From Omnitrophica bacterium GWA2_52_8 (GTDB taxonomy: Bacteria > Omnitrophota > Omnitrophia > Omnitrophales > Aquincolibacteriaceae): 11,985 nt of DNA. The position numbers were made by a program, and so were the translations under genes. How positions within the stretch are numbered: the stretch's first letter is position 1; every line of letters begins with the position of its first letter. Below, piece after piece: positions 6,267-11,985 of this stretch. Under the pieces are notes generated by a model, which made no database searches, was not told where the DNA came from, and saw only the letters and a list, made by a program, of their open reading frames with translations. The DNA is taken from contig MHFC01000136.1 of assembly GCA_001804025.1 (NCBI GenBank), positions 1 through 11,985 on the forward strand, read 5' to 3'.

Positions 6267-6272
6267 AAGGAG
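6267..6272 (+). promoter_or_regulatory. Shine-Dalgarno deciding the fliA start
   Basis: AAGGAG lies nine bases before ATG at 6282. This favours 6282 over the GTG at 6246, which overlaps the merR stop by one base and has no such site. Confidence 0.65.
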
Positions 6273-6281
6273 AAATCCCCC

Positions 6282-7061
6282 ATGCACGAAAGCGAAATCA
6301 AAATGTGGAAGAAGTTCAAACGGACCAAGAGTCAGGAGCTTCGCGAAGAGATCGTTAAAAAGTATCTCTACCTGGTCAAATACGTCGCAGGGCGTGTCGC
6401 GATCGGGTTGCCTCCCAACGTGGAATTCAACGATCTCGTCAGTTACGGCATTCTCGGCCTTTTTGACGCGATCAACAAATACGATGTTTCTCAGGGCAAT
6501 AAGTTTGAAACTTATGCGGTATCGCGCGTGCGCGGGTCGATCATGGATGAGCTCCGCAAGCTGGACTGGGCCCCGCGGTTATTGCGAAAAAAAGCCCGGG
6601 AAATTGATAAAAAATGTAAAGAGCTCGAAGAAAAGAACGGGCGCTTGGCGACAGATACCGAGCTTGCGAAAGCCCTGAGGATCTCCACCGATGAGCTCAA
6701 TAATATTTACAGTGATCTTAATTCGACGACATTCCTGTCTCTCGATGAAGTGTGGCAGAATGATGACGGCAACAAGCCCATTTCAAGACTTCAGACCATC
6801 GAAGACTCTTTGGTGACGAACCAGTTTAATTATGTGCACCAAAGTGAAGTCAAAGAGATGATTGCCGAGGCGATCGATCAGCTCCCAGAAAAAGAGAAGC
6901 TGGTGATTGTGCTGTATTACTATGAAGATTTGACGCTTCGCGAAATCGGTGAAATTCTTGATGTTTCCGAGTCGCGCGTATGTCAGATTCATACAAAGGT
7001 TGTGACGCGGTTGCGGTCGCACCTGATGAAAAAAGGCGGAGAAATCACCCTCGAAGCCTAA
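6282..7061 (+). CDS. fliA: FliA/WhiG-family RNA polymerase sigma factor (sigma28)
   Basis: A sigma70-family group 3 factor of 259 residues, the normal size for FliA/WhiG. Region 2 is strong: EFNDLVSYGILGLFDAINKY (48-67) for core binding, then FETYAVSRVRGSIMDELRKL (75-94) and DWAPRL for the -10 element. Region 3 spans about 100-160 and is rather charged. Region 4 holds LPEKEKLVIVLYYYEDLTLR (201-220) and the helix-turn-helix EIGEILDVSESRVCQIHTKV (221-240). FliA factors direct late flagellar or chemotaxis genes; WhiG relatives control other programmes. No flagellar gene is in the window, so its regulon is open. The ATG at 6282 is chosen for its strong Shine-Dalgarno. It is followed by a terminator-like hairpin and then by a FlgM-like gene with a sigma28-type -10 box, which supports the assignment as a true sigma28. 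Confidence 0.95.
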   Translation: MHESEIKMWKKFKRTKSQELREEIVKKYLYLVKYVAGRVAIGLPPNVEFNDLVSYGILGLFDAINKYDVSQGNKFETYAVSRVRGSIMDELRKLDWAPRLLRKKAREIDKKCKELEEKNGRLATDTELAKALRISTDELNNIYSDLNSTTFLSLDEVWQNDDGNKPISRLQTIEDSLVTNQFNYVHQSEVKEMIAEAIDQLPEKEKLVIVLYYYEDLTLREIGEILDVSESRVCQIHTKVVTRLRSHLMKKGGEITLEA

Positions 7062-7081
7062 CCCGGATTACCCCCACAAGA

Positions 7082-7108
7082 GGGGACGGGGCCGGCGGCC
7101 TCGTCCCC
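7082..7108 (+). terminator. Strong hairpin after fliA, probable terminator
   Basis: The arms 7082-7093 and 7097-7108 form a 12-bp GC-rich stem with one G.T wobble around the loop GGC. It starts 20 bases after the fliA stop. The tail (CTTATC) is poor in T, so termination may be partial or factor-dependent. It would separate the upstream transcript from the flgM-like gene. Confidence 0.5.
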
Positions 7109-7112
7109 CTTA

Positions 7113-7140
7113 TCAAGAATCCAGTCCTTTGAGCCGATAA
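7113..7140 (+). promoter_or_regulatory. Predicted sigma28 (FliA) promoter of the flgM-like gene
   Basis: GCCGATAA (7133-7140) equals the classic sigma28 -10 consensus. The -35 is weaker: TCAA at 7113-7116 with a 16-base spacer, or CAAG at 7114-7117 with the standard 15, against consensus TAAA. The predicted start near 7147 gives a leader of about 54 bases carrying the flgM ribosome site. It lies between the terminator-like hairpin and the gene it should serve. Confidence 0.6.
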
Positions 7141-7183
7141 ATAACACACCAAGGGGTTTCTATTCCCTCTTATCATGGCTTTT

Positions 7184-7192
7184 AAAGGAGGT
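7184..7192 (+). promoter_or_regulatory. Strong Shine-Dalgarno of the flgM-like gene
   Basis: AAAGGAGGT ends eight bases before GTG at 7201. It is close to a perfect anti-16S match and fixes the GTG as the start. Confidence 0.75.
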
Positions 7193-7200
7193 ATTTTCCC

Positions 7201-7440
7201 GTGTCTGCAGAACGCCGACGGATCCGCATCGACCACCCTTCAGCCGAGGCTTTTGAAAATGCTGAGCTTTGGCGCGCTGTCAGGGAATATGCCCAGCTCA
7301 TACCCTATGAACTGGAGCCCAACTTCGGCCGCGTTCAGGAGATCCGGGAAGAAATCAAGAAGGGAACCTATCTGACGCGCGACAAGATTGACGAGACCGC
7401 CGCGCTTATTGCCATCCGCTTAATGAAGTCGGAAAGATAA
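7201..7440 (+). CDS. FlgM-like anti-sigma28 factor
   Basis: A 79-residue basic and acidic protein whose second half looks like the sigma28-binding part of FlgM: RVQEIREEIKKGTYLTRDKI (44-63) then IDETAALIAIRLMKSER (63-79). FlgM proteins share the pattern R-V-x-x-I-x-x-x-I-x-x-G-x-Y followed by a helix with IA and a final leucine. FlgM binds FliA and holds it inactive until export through the flagellar hook. The N-terminal part (1-40) is not recognisable; in FlgM it is disordered and used for export. Position directly after fliA, a strong ribosome site and a sigma28-type promoter all agree. The match is short and divergent, so I leave the symbol empty, but the context makes the call fairly firm. 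It is convergent with the GH144 gene, 53 bases away, with no clear terminator between. Confidence 0.75.
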   Translation: MSAERRRIRIDHPSAEAFENAELWRAVREYAQLIPYELEPNFGRVQEIREEIKKGTYLTRDKIDETAALIAIRLMKSER

Positions 7441-7493
7441 AGCAATAATCACCGGCTTAAGAAAACAACTGCGGAGAACCCGCTGAGAAATGT

Positions 7494-8768
7494 TTAGGAG
7501 GCGGTTTTGATCCCGGAAAGTTCGATCCATTTCCGGATGGCGTCGTTAGCCATGAATTTTTTCCAAACGGAACCATCGGCCAAATAATTTTCCAGCATTA
7601 AAACTGTAATTCCTTGATCAATACCGATATATTCCTGCGCCCACCAGTTCTTATCCAAGTTAAAGGCGTCGCGAAAACCGAAATGGCCGTAAAGCCGGTC
7701 GCGGTATTTTTCGTAAAAATGCCGTACGGCTTTAAGCGACAAATCGGGAGTAAAGACGATCGAACTAATGGCGGCGTAAGGGGCAATGGTGCCGTCTTCA
7801 ACCCCCTCGCCCGGTTTTCCTCCGTATGCCCGGTAGCCTCCGGGCCCCAGTGAAGCCGAGAGTCCCCAGGAATTGGGAGAATAGCCTTTGCGCTGAAGCA
7901 TCGATCGAAGCGAGTAGCTGCGGTTGGCTTCGGTTGCCCGGACCGAATTCTCAAAATAATTAATATCCCCGTCAATCAGCGGTCTAAAATCGATAAACGC
8001 GTGCGCATATTGATAAGTGAACAAACTGCCGGAATAGGAATAAATGATTCTTTTCCCTTCGTAAATTTCTTCCCGGCGCAGCCACGCTGTCCAAGCCTCT
8101 TTGGGGATCGCATTTTTTGAGGCGCCTATGGCGAGAGCCTGCAGAATGATCAGCTCGTTATAGGAGTCCCAATAATAGGAAAGGAAACCGTTCTCCGGCG
8201 TCCAGCCCATGCACATCAATTCCCGGTTGTTCATCATCCAATTCCAGTCAACCCGGTCATAAATTTGCTGGGACCATTGTGCGATGGGAGTTCCGGGATA
8301 ATACTGGGCGGCAAGCAAGGCGCCCGCCACCAATAGCGCCGTATCGATGGAAGAGGCTTCCGAGCGCCAAACGCGCCTGCCCGATTTGGCGTCTAAAAAA
8401 TGATAGAAAAAACCGTTTTCATGCTCCGCCTGCTGCAGCAGGGACTTGAGGGTTTTGCTCAGGTATTGGCGGGCATAAGCGTCATCAATCCATCCGTGAG
8501 ATGCGCCGATGGCAAAAGCCGCAAGGGAAAAACCTGTGGCGGCGATGGATGCCGGGCTTCCGGGCAGGGAAGAATCCCGCGTGAGGCCGGTGTCTTTATT
8601 GGACGACCGGATAAAATACTGAAGGCTGTCTTGCTGGATTTTGAGAAGTAAATCACGGTCACTCGGGTCTAATTCCGAGGGATTAACCGTTTGTGCCCGC
8701 AAGGGAACGGAAGGAAACAATGCAAAGGTTAGTAAAATGGCGATGAACCGGAGACTAGGAATCCGCAC
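7494..8768 (-). CDS. Exported glycoamylase-like protein (PF10091), GH144 beta-1,2-glucanase-like
   Basis: This 424-residue protein has a signal peptide (LRFIAILLTFALFPSVPLRA, 6-25) and so should act in the periplasm or outside. The rest is an (alpha/alpha)6-barrel of the glycoamylase-like type, PF10091. Typical blocks are TGLTRDSSLPGSPASIAATG (60-79), NGFFYHFLDAKSGRRV (118-133), SEASSIDTALLVAGALLAAQ (136-155), YYWDSYNELIILQALAIG (198-215), VEDGTIAPYAAISS (323-336) and WWAQEYIGIDQGITVLMLEN (375-394). Characterised relatives (GH144) are endo-beta-1,2-glucanases, and related domains end cyclic beta-1,2-glucan synthases; the substrate here is an inference. Its length fits a single-domain enzyme. 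The GTG start overlaps the upstream HAMP gene by 14 bases and has only a weak ribosome site, so it is probably coupled to it. Confidence 0.88.
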   Translation of the reverse strand: MRIPSLRFIAILLTFALFPSVPLRAQTVNPSELDPSDRDLLLKIQQDSLQYFIRSSNKDTGLTRDSSLPGSPASIAATGFSLAAFAIGASHGWIDDAYARQYLSKTLKSLLQQAEHENGFFYHFLDAKSGRRVWRSEASSIDTALLVAGALLAAQYYPGTPIAQWSQQIYDRVDWNWMMNNRELMCMGWTPENGFLSYYWDSYNELIILQALAIGASKNAIPKEAWTAWLRREEIYEGKRIIYSYSGSLFTYQYAHAFIDFRPLIDGDINYFENSVRATEANRSYSLRSMLQRKGYSPNSWGLSASLGPGGYRAYGGKPGEGVEDGTIAPYAAISSIVFTPDLSLKAVRHFYEKYRDRLYGHFGFRDAFNLDKNWWAQEYIGIDQGITVLMLENYLADGSVWKKFMANDAIRKWIELSGIKTAS

Positions 8769-9402
8769 TGGTCTTTGTATCGGCTAACTTGTCTTGAAGT
8801 TTTTGGGAAAGCTTTTGAGGATTATCTTTGTTTTGTCGGACCAGGGCCTTGATTTCTCCGACGAAACGGTCCAGATACTCGGCGGTTTGGTTGAATTGTT
8901 GGGCAATAAATTTTCCTTCATCCGATTTTCTAAGGAACATCCGGGAGGAAAAATTGCCGTCGCGGATATTTTTTAAACTCATTTGAAAGCGGTAGAAAGG
9001 GCCGGCGACTTTATGGGAAAGATAAATCGAGGCCCACGCGATCAGAGCGATAAGCAGCAAGAACTTGGGGATCAGTCCTCGGTTGGTTTCATCGAGGATG
9101 TTTTTAAAAATGTCCCGCTGACGCAGGCTTAATTTCTCGGCTTGCTTGAAAAAGCCGAGAGCGCCTTCAGGTTCCTGGGACAAAATCCTGGCTTTTTCAT
9201 ATTCGACCATGCGGGAAGCCATTATCAGATCGTTCTGGACCTGTTCGTCAGAAAAGGCATCAAGAACGCCGCCCCAGATACCGAAATAAAGGCTAATAAA
9301 TGCGACAGATAAAACGCTGACCAAAACGCCGGTCAATATGGCCATGTAGCGGAACTGGAAGGGCCGGTTGATTAAGAATTTTTTTCGTCTTTCTTTTCTC
9401 AT
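8755..9402 (-). CDS. Membrane protein with a HAMP domain and no output domain
   Basis: The 215-residue protein has the layout of a sensor without a signalling module. A basic cytoplasmic N-terminus (MRKERRKKFLINRPFQFRYM) leads into a membrane segment at about 20-44, a periplasmic helical region of about 65 residues (45-110), and a second membrane segment (111-130). A HAMP-like linker follows at about 129-183, with KVAGPFYRFQMSLKNIRDGN (131-150) and DEGKFIAQQFNQTAEYLDRF (161-180), then a charged tail. No kinase, methyl-accepting, GGDEF or phosphatase domain is present. It may pair with a separate output protein or act structurally. The start is ATG with a weak GGGA upstream, and a TTGACA promoter lies about 50 bases above. 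It overlaps the GH144 gene, so the two are likely one operon. Confidence 0.85.
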   Translation of the reverse strand: MRKERRKKFLINRPFQFRYMAILTGVLVSVLSVAFISLYFGIWGGVLDAFSDEQVQNDLIMASRMVEYEKARILSQEPEGALGFFKQAEKLSLRQRDIFKNILDETNRGLIPKFLLLIALIAWASIYLSHKVAGPFYRFQMSLKNIRDGNFSSRMFLRKSDEGKFIAQQFNQTAEYLDRFVGEIKALVRQNKDNPQKLSQKLQDKLADTKTSADS

Positions 9403-9428
9403 GTTTTCCCTGTAAGTTTACGGGTATC

Positions 9429-9457
9429 ATACTAGAAGATTTGCCACAGTGTGTCAA
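9429..9457 (-). promoter_or_regulatory. Predicted sigma70 promoter of the HAMP-GH144 operon
   Basis: Read leftward, a perfect TTGACA (9457-9452) is followed after 17 bases by TAGTAT (9434-9429). A TATGAT three bases further would need a 20-base spacer. The predicted start lies about 20 bases before the ATG at 9402. Confidence 0.55.
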
Positions 9458-9508
9458 AAGAATCATCAGGATTTTAATGTCCGGAGAACCGCCGGCGGGC
9501 GGGAATTT

Positions 9509-9536
9509 AAATCCGGACTCTCGGACGAGAGGATTT
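9509..9536 (+). promoter_or_regulatory. Hairpin hiding the glmS ribosome binding site
   Basis: AAATCC (9509-9514) pairs with GGATTT (9531-9536), and TCTC (9519-9522) with GAGA (9527-9530), leaving a GGAC bulge (9515-9518) and a GGAC tetraloop (9523-9526). The Shine-Dalgarno GAGAGGA (9527-9533) lies wholly in the 3' arm, and the start codon is two bases beyond. Opening the hairpin would be needed for translation. This is not the glmS ribozyme, whose conserved core is absent. Confidence 0.4.
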
Positions 9537-9537
9537 T

Positions 9538-11376
9538 ATGTGCGGAATTGTAGGCTATGTCGGGTCCCGCGAGGCAGTCCCGGTGCTCATGAACGGATTG
9601 AAACACTTGGAGTACCGCGGTTATGACTCTGCGGGGATTGCCTGTTTGAACGGGAACCGGAATTTTTTTATCCGGAAAGAAAAAGGCAAGCTGTCTGTCC
9701 TCCAAAATGTTTTAAAGTCGATTCCAATCACTTCTCATATCGGAATAGGCCACACGCGCTGGGCGACGCACGGGGAACCTTCCCAGATCAATGCGCACCC
9801 TCACCTGAGCCATCACGGCGACATCGTTGTTGTCCATAACGGCATTATCGAAAATTACTCCGAATTGCGACAAGAGCTTAAAAGGCACGGCTACCGATTT
9901 CATTCTGATACGGATACTGAAGTTGCCGCGCATTTAATCGAGGCATGTTACAAGGGCGACCTGGCGCAGGCCATTCAAAAAGCGGTCAAACGCATCCGCG
10001 GATTTTTTGCGTTTGTTGTCATGGCGCGGAAAGAGCCGGACCGGATCGTCGCCGTGAAACGGTCAAACCCTTTGTTGGTCGGTGTCGGAAAATCGGAGAA
10101 TTTCATCGCAAGCGATGTCTCGGCGCTTTTGCCTTATACGGACCGGGTCATTTACATCGATGACGACGAATTGGTTCAGATCAAGGCCGGTGAGCCTCCG
10201 TCAATTTTTGATCTGAAAACCGGCAGAGTAAAGAAAAAACCGGTATCGAAAATTCCATGGAATATCGAACAGGCCAATAAGGGCGGGTACCCTCATTTTA
10301 TGCTCAAAGAAATTTTTGAGCAGCCCGAAGTCATTTCCCGGACGTTAAAAGCCTGCGTGAATTTGAAGAAAGAAATCAATTTCGAAGGCCTTAATGGCCG
10401 GGCCAAAACGCGGCTAAAAAAAACGCGGAAAATATTTTTCGTAAGCTGCGGTACCGCATATCATGCCGGACTTTGCGGCCGGCGCATGGTTGAGGAATAT
10501 GCCCGCATTCCAACCGATGCCCAAGTGTCGAGCGAATTCCGTTACGGGGACCCGGTTTTGAGTTCCGAGGATGTTGTGATCTTTATTTCCCAGTCGGGTG
10601 AAACCGCAGACACGCTGGCGGCCCTGAGAGAAGCAAAAAGGAAGAAAGCCTTTACGATATCGATCGTCAATGTTGTGGGCAGTTCTATCGCGCGCGAATC
10701 CGACGCTGTCATTTATACGTACGCCGGGCCTGAGATCGGTGTGGCGTCGACGAAAGCGTATGTGGCGCAATTATTGACCCTCGCATTATTTTCATTCTAT
10801 TTGGGCAGGCTACGGCAACAATTGTCCGGACTCGAAGTCAAACAGCTTGTTTTGGAAGCCTGGCATATCCGGGCCGGCATTGACGCCATTCTTGACGGAA
10901 CGAAATCGATCAAGGCCGTTGCAAAAAAATTGTACCGGAAAAACAGTTTTCTTTATTTGGGACGAGGGTATAACTTTCCGACGGCGCTGGAAGGGGCCCT
11001 CAAACTCAAAGAAATTACATATGCACATGCGCATGGTTATGCCGCGGGGGAGATGAAGCACGGTCCGATTGCTTTGATTGACAGCTCACAGCCGGTTGTT
11101 TGCCTGGTGCCGGAGTCAAAAACGTATGACAAGATGCTGAGTAACATGGAGGAAATAAAGGCGCGTAAAGGGATTATTATCAGCATTGCGACCAAGGGAG
11201 ACCGGCTGGTCCGGAAGATGTCCCAATACGTTTTTCCGGTTCCCAAGTGCCGCGAGATCTATTCTTCCATTTTGACAGTTATTCCCCTCCAGCTTTTTGC
11301 CTATTATGCGGCTGTTTTTAACGGCAGGGACGTCGATCAGCCGCGGAATCTGGCCAAATCGGTCACGGTAGAGTAG
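9538..11376 (+). CDS. glmS: Glutamine--fructose-6-phosphate aminotransferase (isomerizing)
   Basis: GlmS makes glucosamine-6-phosphate from fructose-6-phosphate and glutamine in the cytoplasm, the first step towards UDP-GlcNAc for peptidoglycan and LPS. The protein has 612 residues, the normal length. The class II glutamine amidotransferase domain begins MCGIVGYVG, with C2 as nucleophile after removal of Met1, then HTRWATHG (72-79), HNGIIENY (100-107) and SDTDTEV (123-129). The first SIS domain has SCGTAYHAG (303-311) and SQSGETADT (351-359); the second has LGRGYNFPTALEGALKLKEI (474-493) and GEMKHGPIALID (504-515). The C-terminus is the classic DVDQPRNLAKSVTVE. ATG at 9538 follows GAGAGG by five bases, with that site in a hairpin. 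It diverges from the HAMP-GH144 operon and is followed by the rRNA promoter. Confidence 0.98.
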   Translation: MCGIVGYVGSREAVPVLMNGLKHLEYRGYDSAGIACLNGNRNFFIRKEKGKLSVLQNVLKSIPITSHIGIGHTRWATHGEPSQINAHPHLSHHGDIVVVHNGIIENYSELRQELKRHGYRFHSDTDTEVAAHLIEACYKGDLAQAIQKAVKRIRGFFAFVVMARKEPDRIVAVKRSNPLLVGVGKSENFIASDVSALLPYTDRVIYIDDDELVQIKAGEPPSIFDLKTGRVKKKPVSKIPWNIEQANKGGYPHFMLKEIFEQPEVISRTLKACVNLKKEINFEGLNGRAKTRLKKTRKIFFVSCGTAYHAGLCGRRMVEEYARIPTDAQVSSEFRYGDPVLSSEDVVIFISQSGETADTLAALREAKRKKAFTISIVNVVGSSIARESDAVIYTYAGPEIGVASTKAYVAQLLTLALFSFYLGRLRQQLSGLEVKQLVLEAWHIRAGIDAILDGTKSIKAVAKKLYRKNSFLYLGRGYNFPTALEGALKLKEITYAHAHGYAAGEMKHGPIALIDSSQPVVCLVPESKTYDKMLSNMEEIKARKGIIISIATKGDRLVRKMSQYVFPVPKCREIYSSILTVIPLQLFAYYAAVFNGRDVDQPRNLAKSVTVE

Positions 11377-11406
11377 CCCTGAGACGCGCTGGCCCCTGTC
11401 CGGAAG

Positions 11407-11428
11407 CCCGGTTTACGGGTGCTGTTTT
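11407..11428 (+). terminator. Weak terminator candidate after glmS
   Basis: CCCG (11407-11410) and CGGG (11416-11419) form a short stem around GTTTA, followed by TGCTGTTTT. The stem is only four base pairs, so termination here is doubtful. Confidence 0.25.
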
Positions 11429-11478
11429 GAAGGTTGTCGGAGGGGAATTTTAAAGATAGGTTTTATTAAAAAACCTGC

Positions 11479-11507
11479 TTGACAGATAGTAAGTGCCGCC
11501 CTAGAAT
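11479..11507 (+). promoter_or_regulatory. Strong rRNA operon promoter
   Basis: TTGACA (11479-11484), a 17-base spacer and TAGAAT (11502-11507) predict a start near 11514. Upstream is an AT-rich tract with a 7-bp inverted repeat (11458-11464 with 11470-11476), which could act as an UP element. It lies about 150 bases above the mature 16S end, as usual for rRNA promoters. Confidence 0.8.
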
Positions 11508-11513
11508 ACGCCT

Positions 11514-11664
11514 CCCCTATTAAAGGGATGTTTTCCTATTCACAAATTAGAGTTTGTAAAAATTGCTAAGGCAATTTCTGTCTCTAATTTTTGTTCTTTG
11601 TCATGGATGTGCGGTCCAACGTTCAGAAATTGGATAAATCGCTAGGCCAAGGGTCACACAATTC
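11514..11664 (+). promoter_or_regulatory. rRNA leader with nested hairpin and boxA-like element
   Basis: AAATTAGAG (11544-11552) pairs with CTCTAATTT (11582-11590), and inside it AAATTGC (11560-11566) pairs with GCAATTT (11571-11577) around TAAG. Directly after is TGTTCTTTGTCA (11592-11603), similar to the boxA antitermination signal of rRNA leaders. A hairpin followed by boxA is the known boxB-boxA arrangement recognised by Nus factors. The 5' arm of the RNase III processing stem should lie between here and the gene. Confidence 0.55.
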
Positions 11665-11985
11665 TCTACGGAGAGTTTGATCCTGGCTCAGAACGAACGC
11701 TGGCGGCGTGGATTAGGCATGCAAGTCGAACGGTTCCGTGTTGTTTTTTTGCGGGATAGTGGCGAAAGGGTGAGTAACACGTGGGAAACCTGCCCTAGAG
11801 TTTGGGATAACCAATCGAAAGATTGGCTAATACCGGATACGTTGCGCTTCTGAAATGAGGCGCAGGAAAGATGGGGACCTCTTCGGAGGCCTGTCACTCT
11901 TGGATGGGCCCGCGGCCTATCAGCTAGTTGGTGAGGTAATGGCTCACCAAGGCTAAGACGGGTAGCTGGTCTGAGAGGATGGTCA
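11665..11985 (+). rRNA. rrs: 16S ribosomal RNA, 5' part
   Basis: The universal AGAGTTTGATCCTGGCTCAG begins at 11672, which places the mature 5' end near 11665. Further conserved blocks are GAACGCTGGCGGCGTGGAT, GGCATGCAAGTCGAACGG, GGGTGAGTAACACGTGGG and CTAATACCGGATACG. The gene runs off the window at about E. coli position 310, so only the first fifth is present. The GATTAGGCATGCAAGTCG wording is typical of the PVC group. The V1 loop is short with a run of seven T residues. Transcription is from the promoter at 11479-11507. Confidence 0.98.

Noticed and set aside
7441..7493. Bidirectional terminator between the flgM-like and GH144 genes
   Set aside because: Only a four-base-pair stem (GCGG/CCGC) is found, without T-runs.
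8777..8784. GCCGATAC on the minus strand before the GH144 start, similar to a sigma28 -10 box
   Set aside because: It is one base off consensus, lies in coding sequence of the HAMP gene where it encodes Ala-Asp, and would put the transcript start almost on the GTG.
9403..9537. glmS ribozyme/riboswitch in the glmS leader
   Set aside because: The gap is too short and the conserved ribozyme core is not present; only a simple hairpin is seen.

Overview
The window looks like chromosomal DNA of a Gram-negative bacterium of the PVC group, most likely a Candidatus Omnitrophota (OP3) lineage. The strongest pointer is the 5' end of a 16S rRNA gene at the right edge, which carries GATTAGGCATGCAAGTCG in helix 3/V1, a wording typical of Planctomycetes and their relatives. 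A lipoprotein, a LysM L,D-transpeptidase, a periplasmic glycoside hydrolase and a FlgM-like protein fit a diderm. The phylum call is an inference from about 320 nt of 16S seen by eye.

Left region (1-2360): a leftward pair, comM (YifB-type AAA ATPase) and an overlapping ORF6N-domain gene. The divergent gap before the next gene holds two good sigma70-type promoters whose transcripts overlap, and a perfect palindrome covers the comM -10 box. Next is a tight rightward operon (2364-4698): a DUF212/YuiD-type membrane protein, a LysM-YkuD L,D-transpeptidase joined to it by an ATGA overlap, and accA two bases later. A 68-codon gene on the opposite strand overlaps the accA stop tail to tail.

Middle region: 4900-5338 is gene-free and rich in inverted repeats. 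It is followed by a rightward cassette (5339-7440): TPR lipoprotein, a MerR protein with only the DNA-binding part, a FliA/WhiG-type sigma factor, a terminator-like hairpin, and a 79-residue FlgM-like anti-sigma factor. The stretch before the FlgM-like gene has an exact sigma28 -10 box (GCCGATAA), so the sigma factor probably drives its own antagonist. No flagellar structural gene lies in the window.

Right region: a leftward pair (7494-9402) made of a HAMP-domain membrane protein with no output domain and an exported GH144/PF10091 beta-1,2-glucanase-like enzyme, starting from a TTGACA promoter. Diverging from it is glmS (9538-11376), whose Shine-Dalgarno sequence can be hidden in a hairpin. 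Then come a strong rRNA promoter (TTGACA-17-TAGAAT), a structured leader with a boxA-like element, and the start of 16S rRNA, which runs off the window. Several genes serve the cell envelope: glmS makes the amino sugar for peptidoglycan, the L,D-transpeptidase crosslinks it, accA feeds fatty acid synthesis and the GH144 enzyme acts on glucans. No CRISPR array, complete insertion sequence or tRNA was seen.
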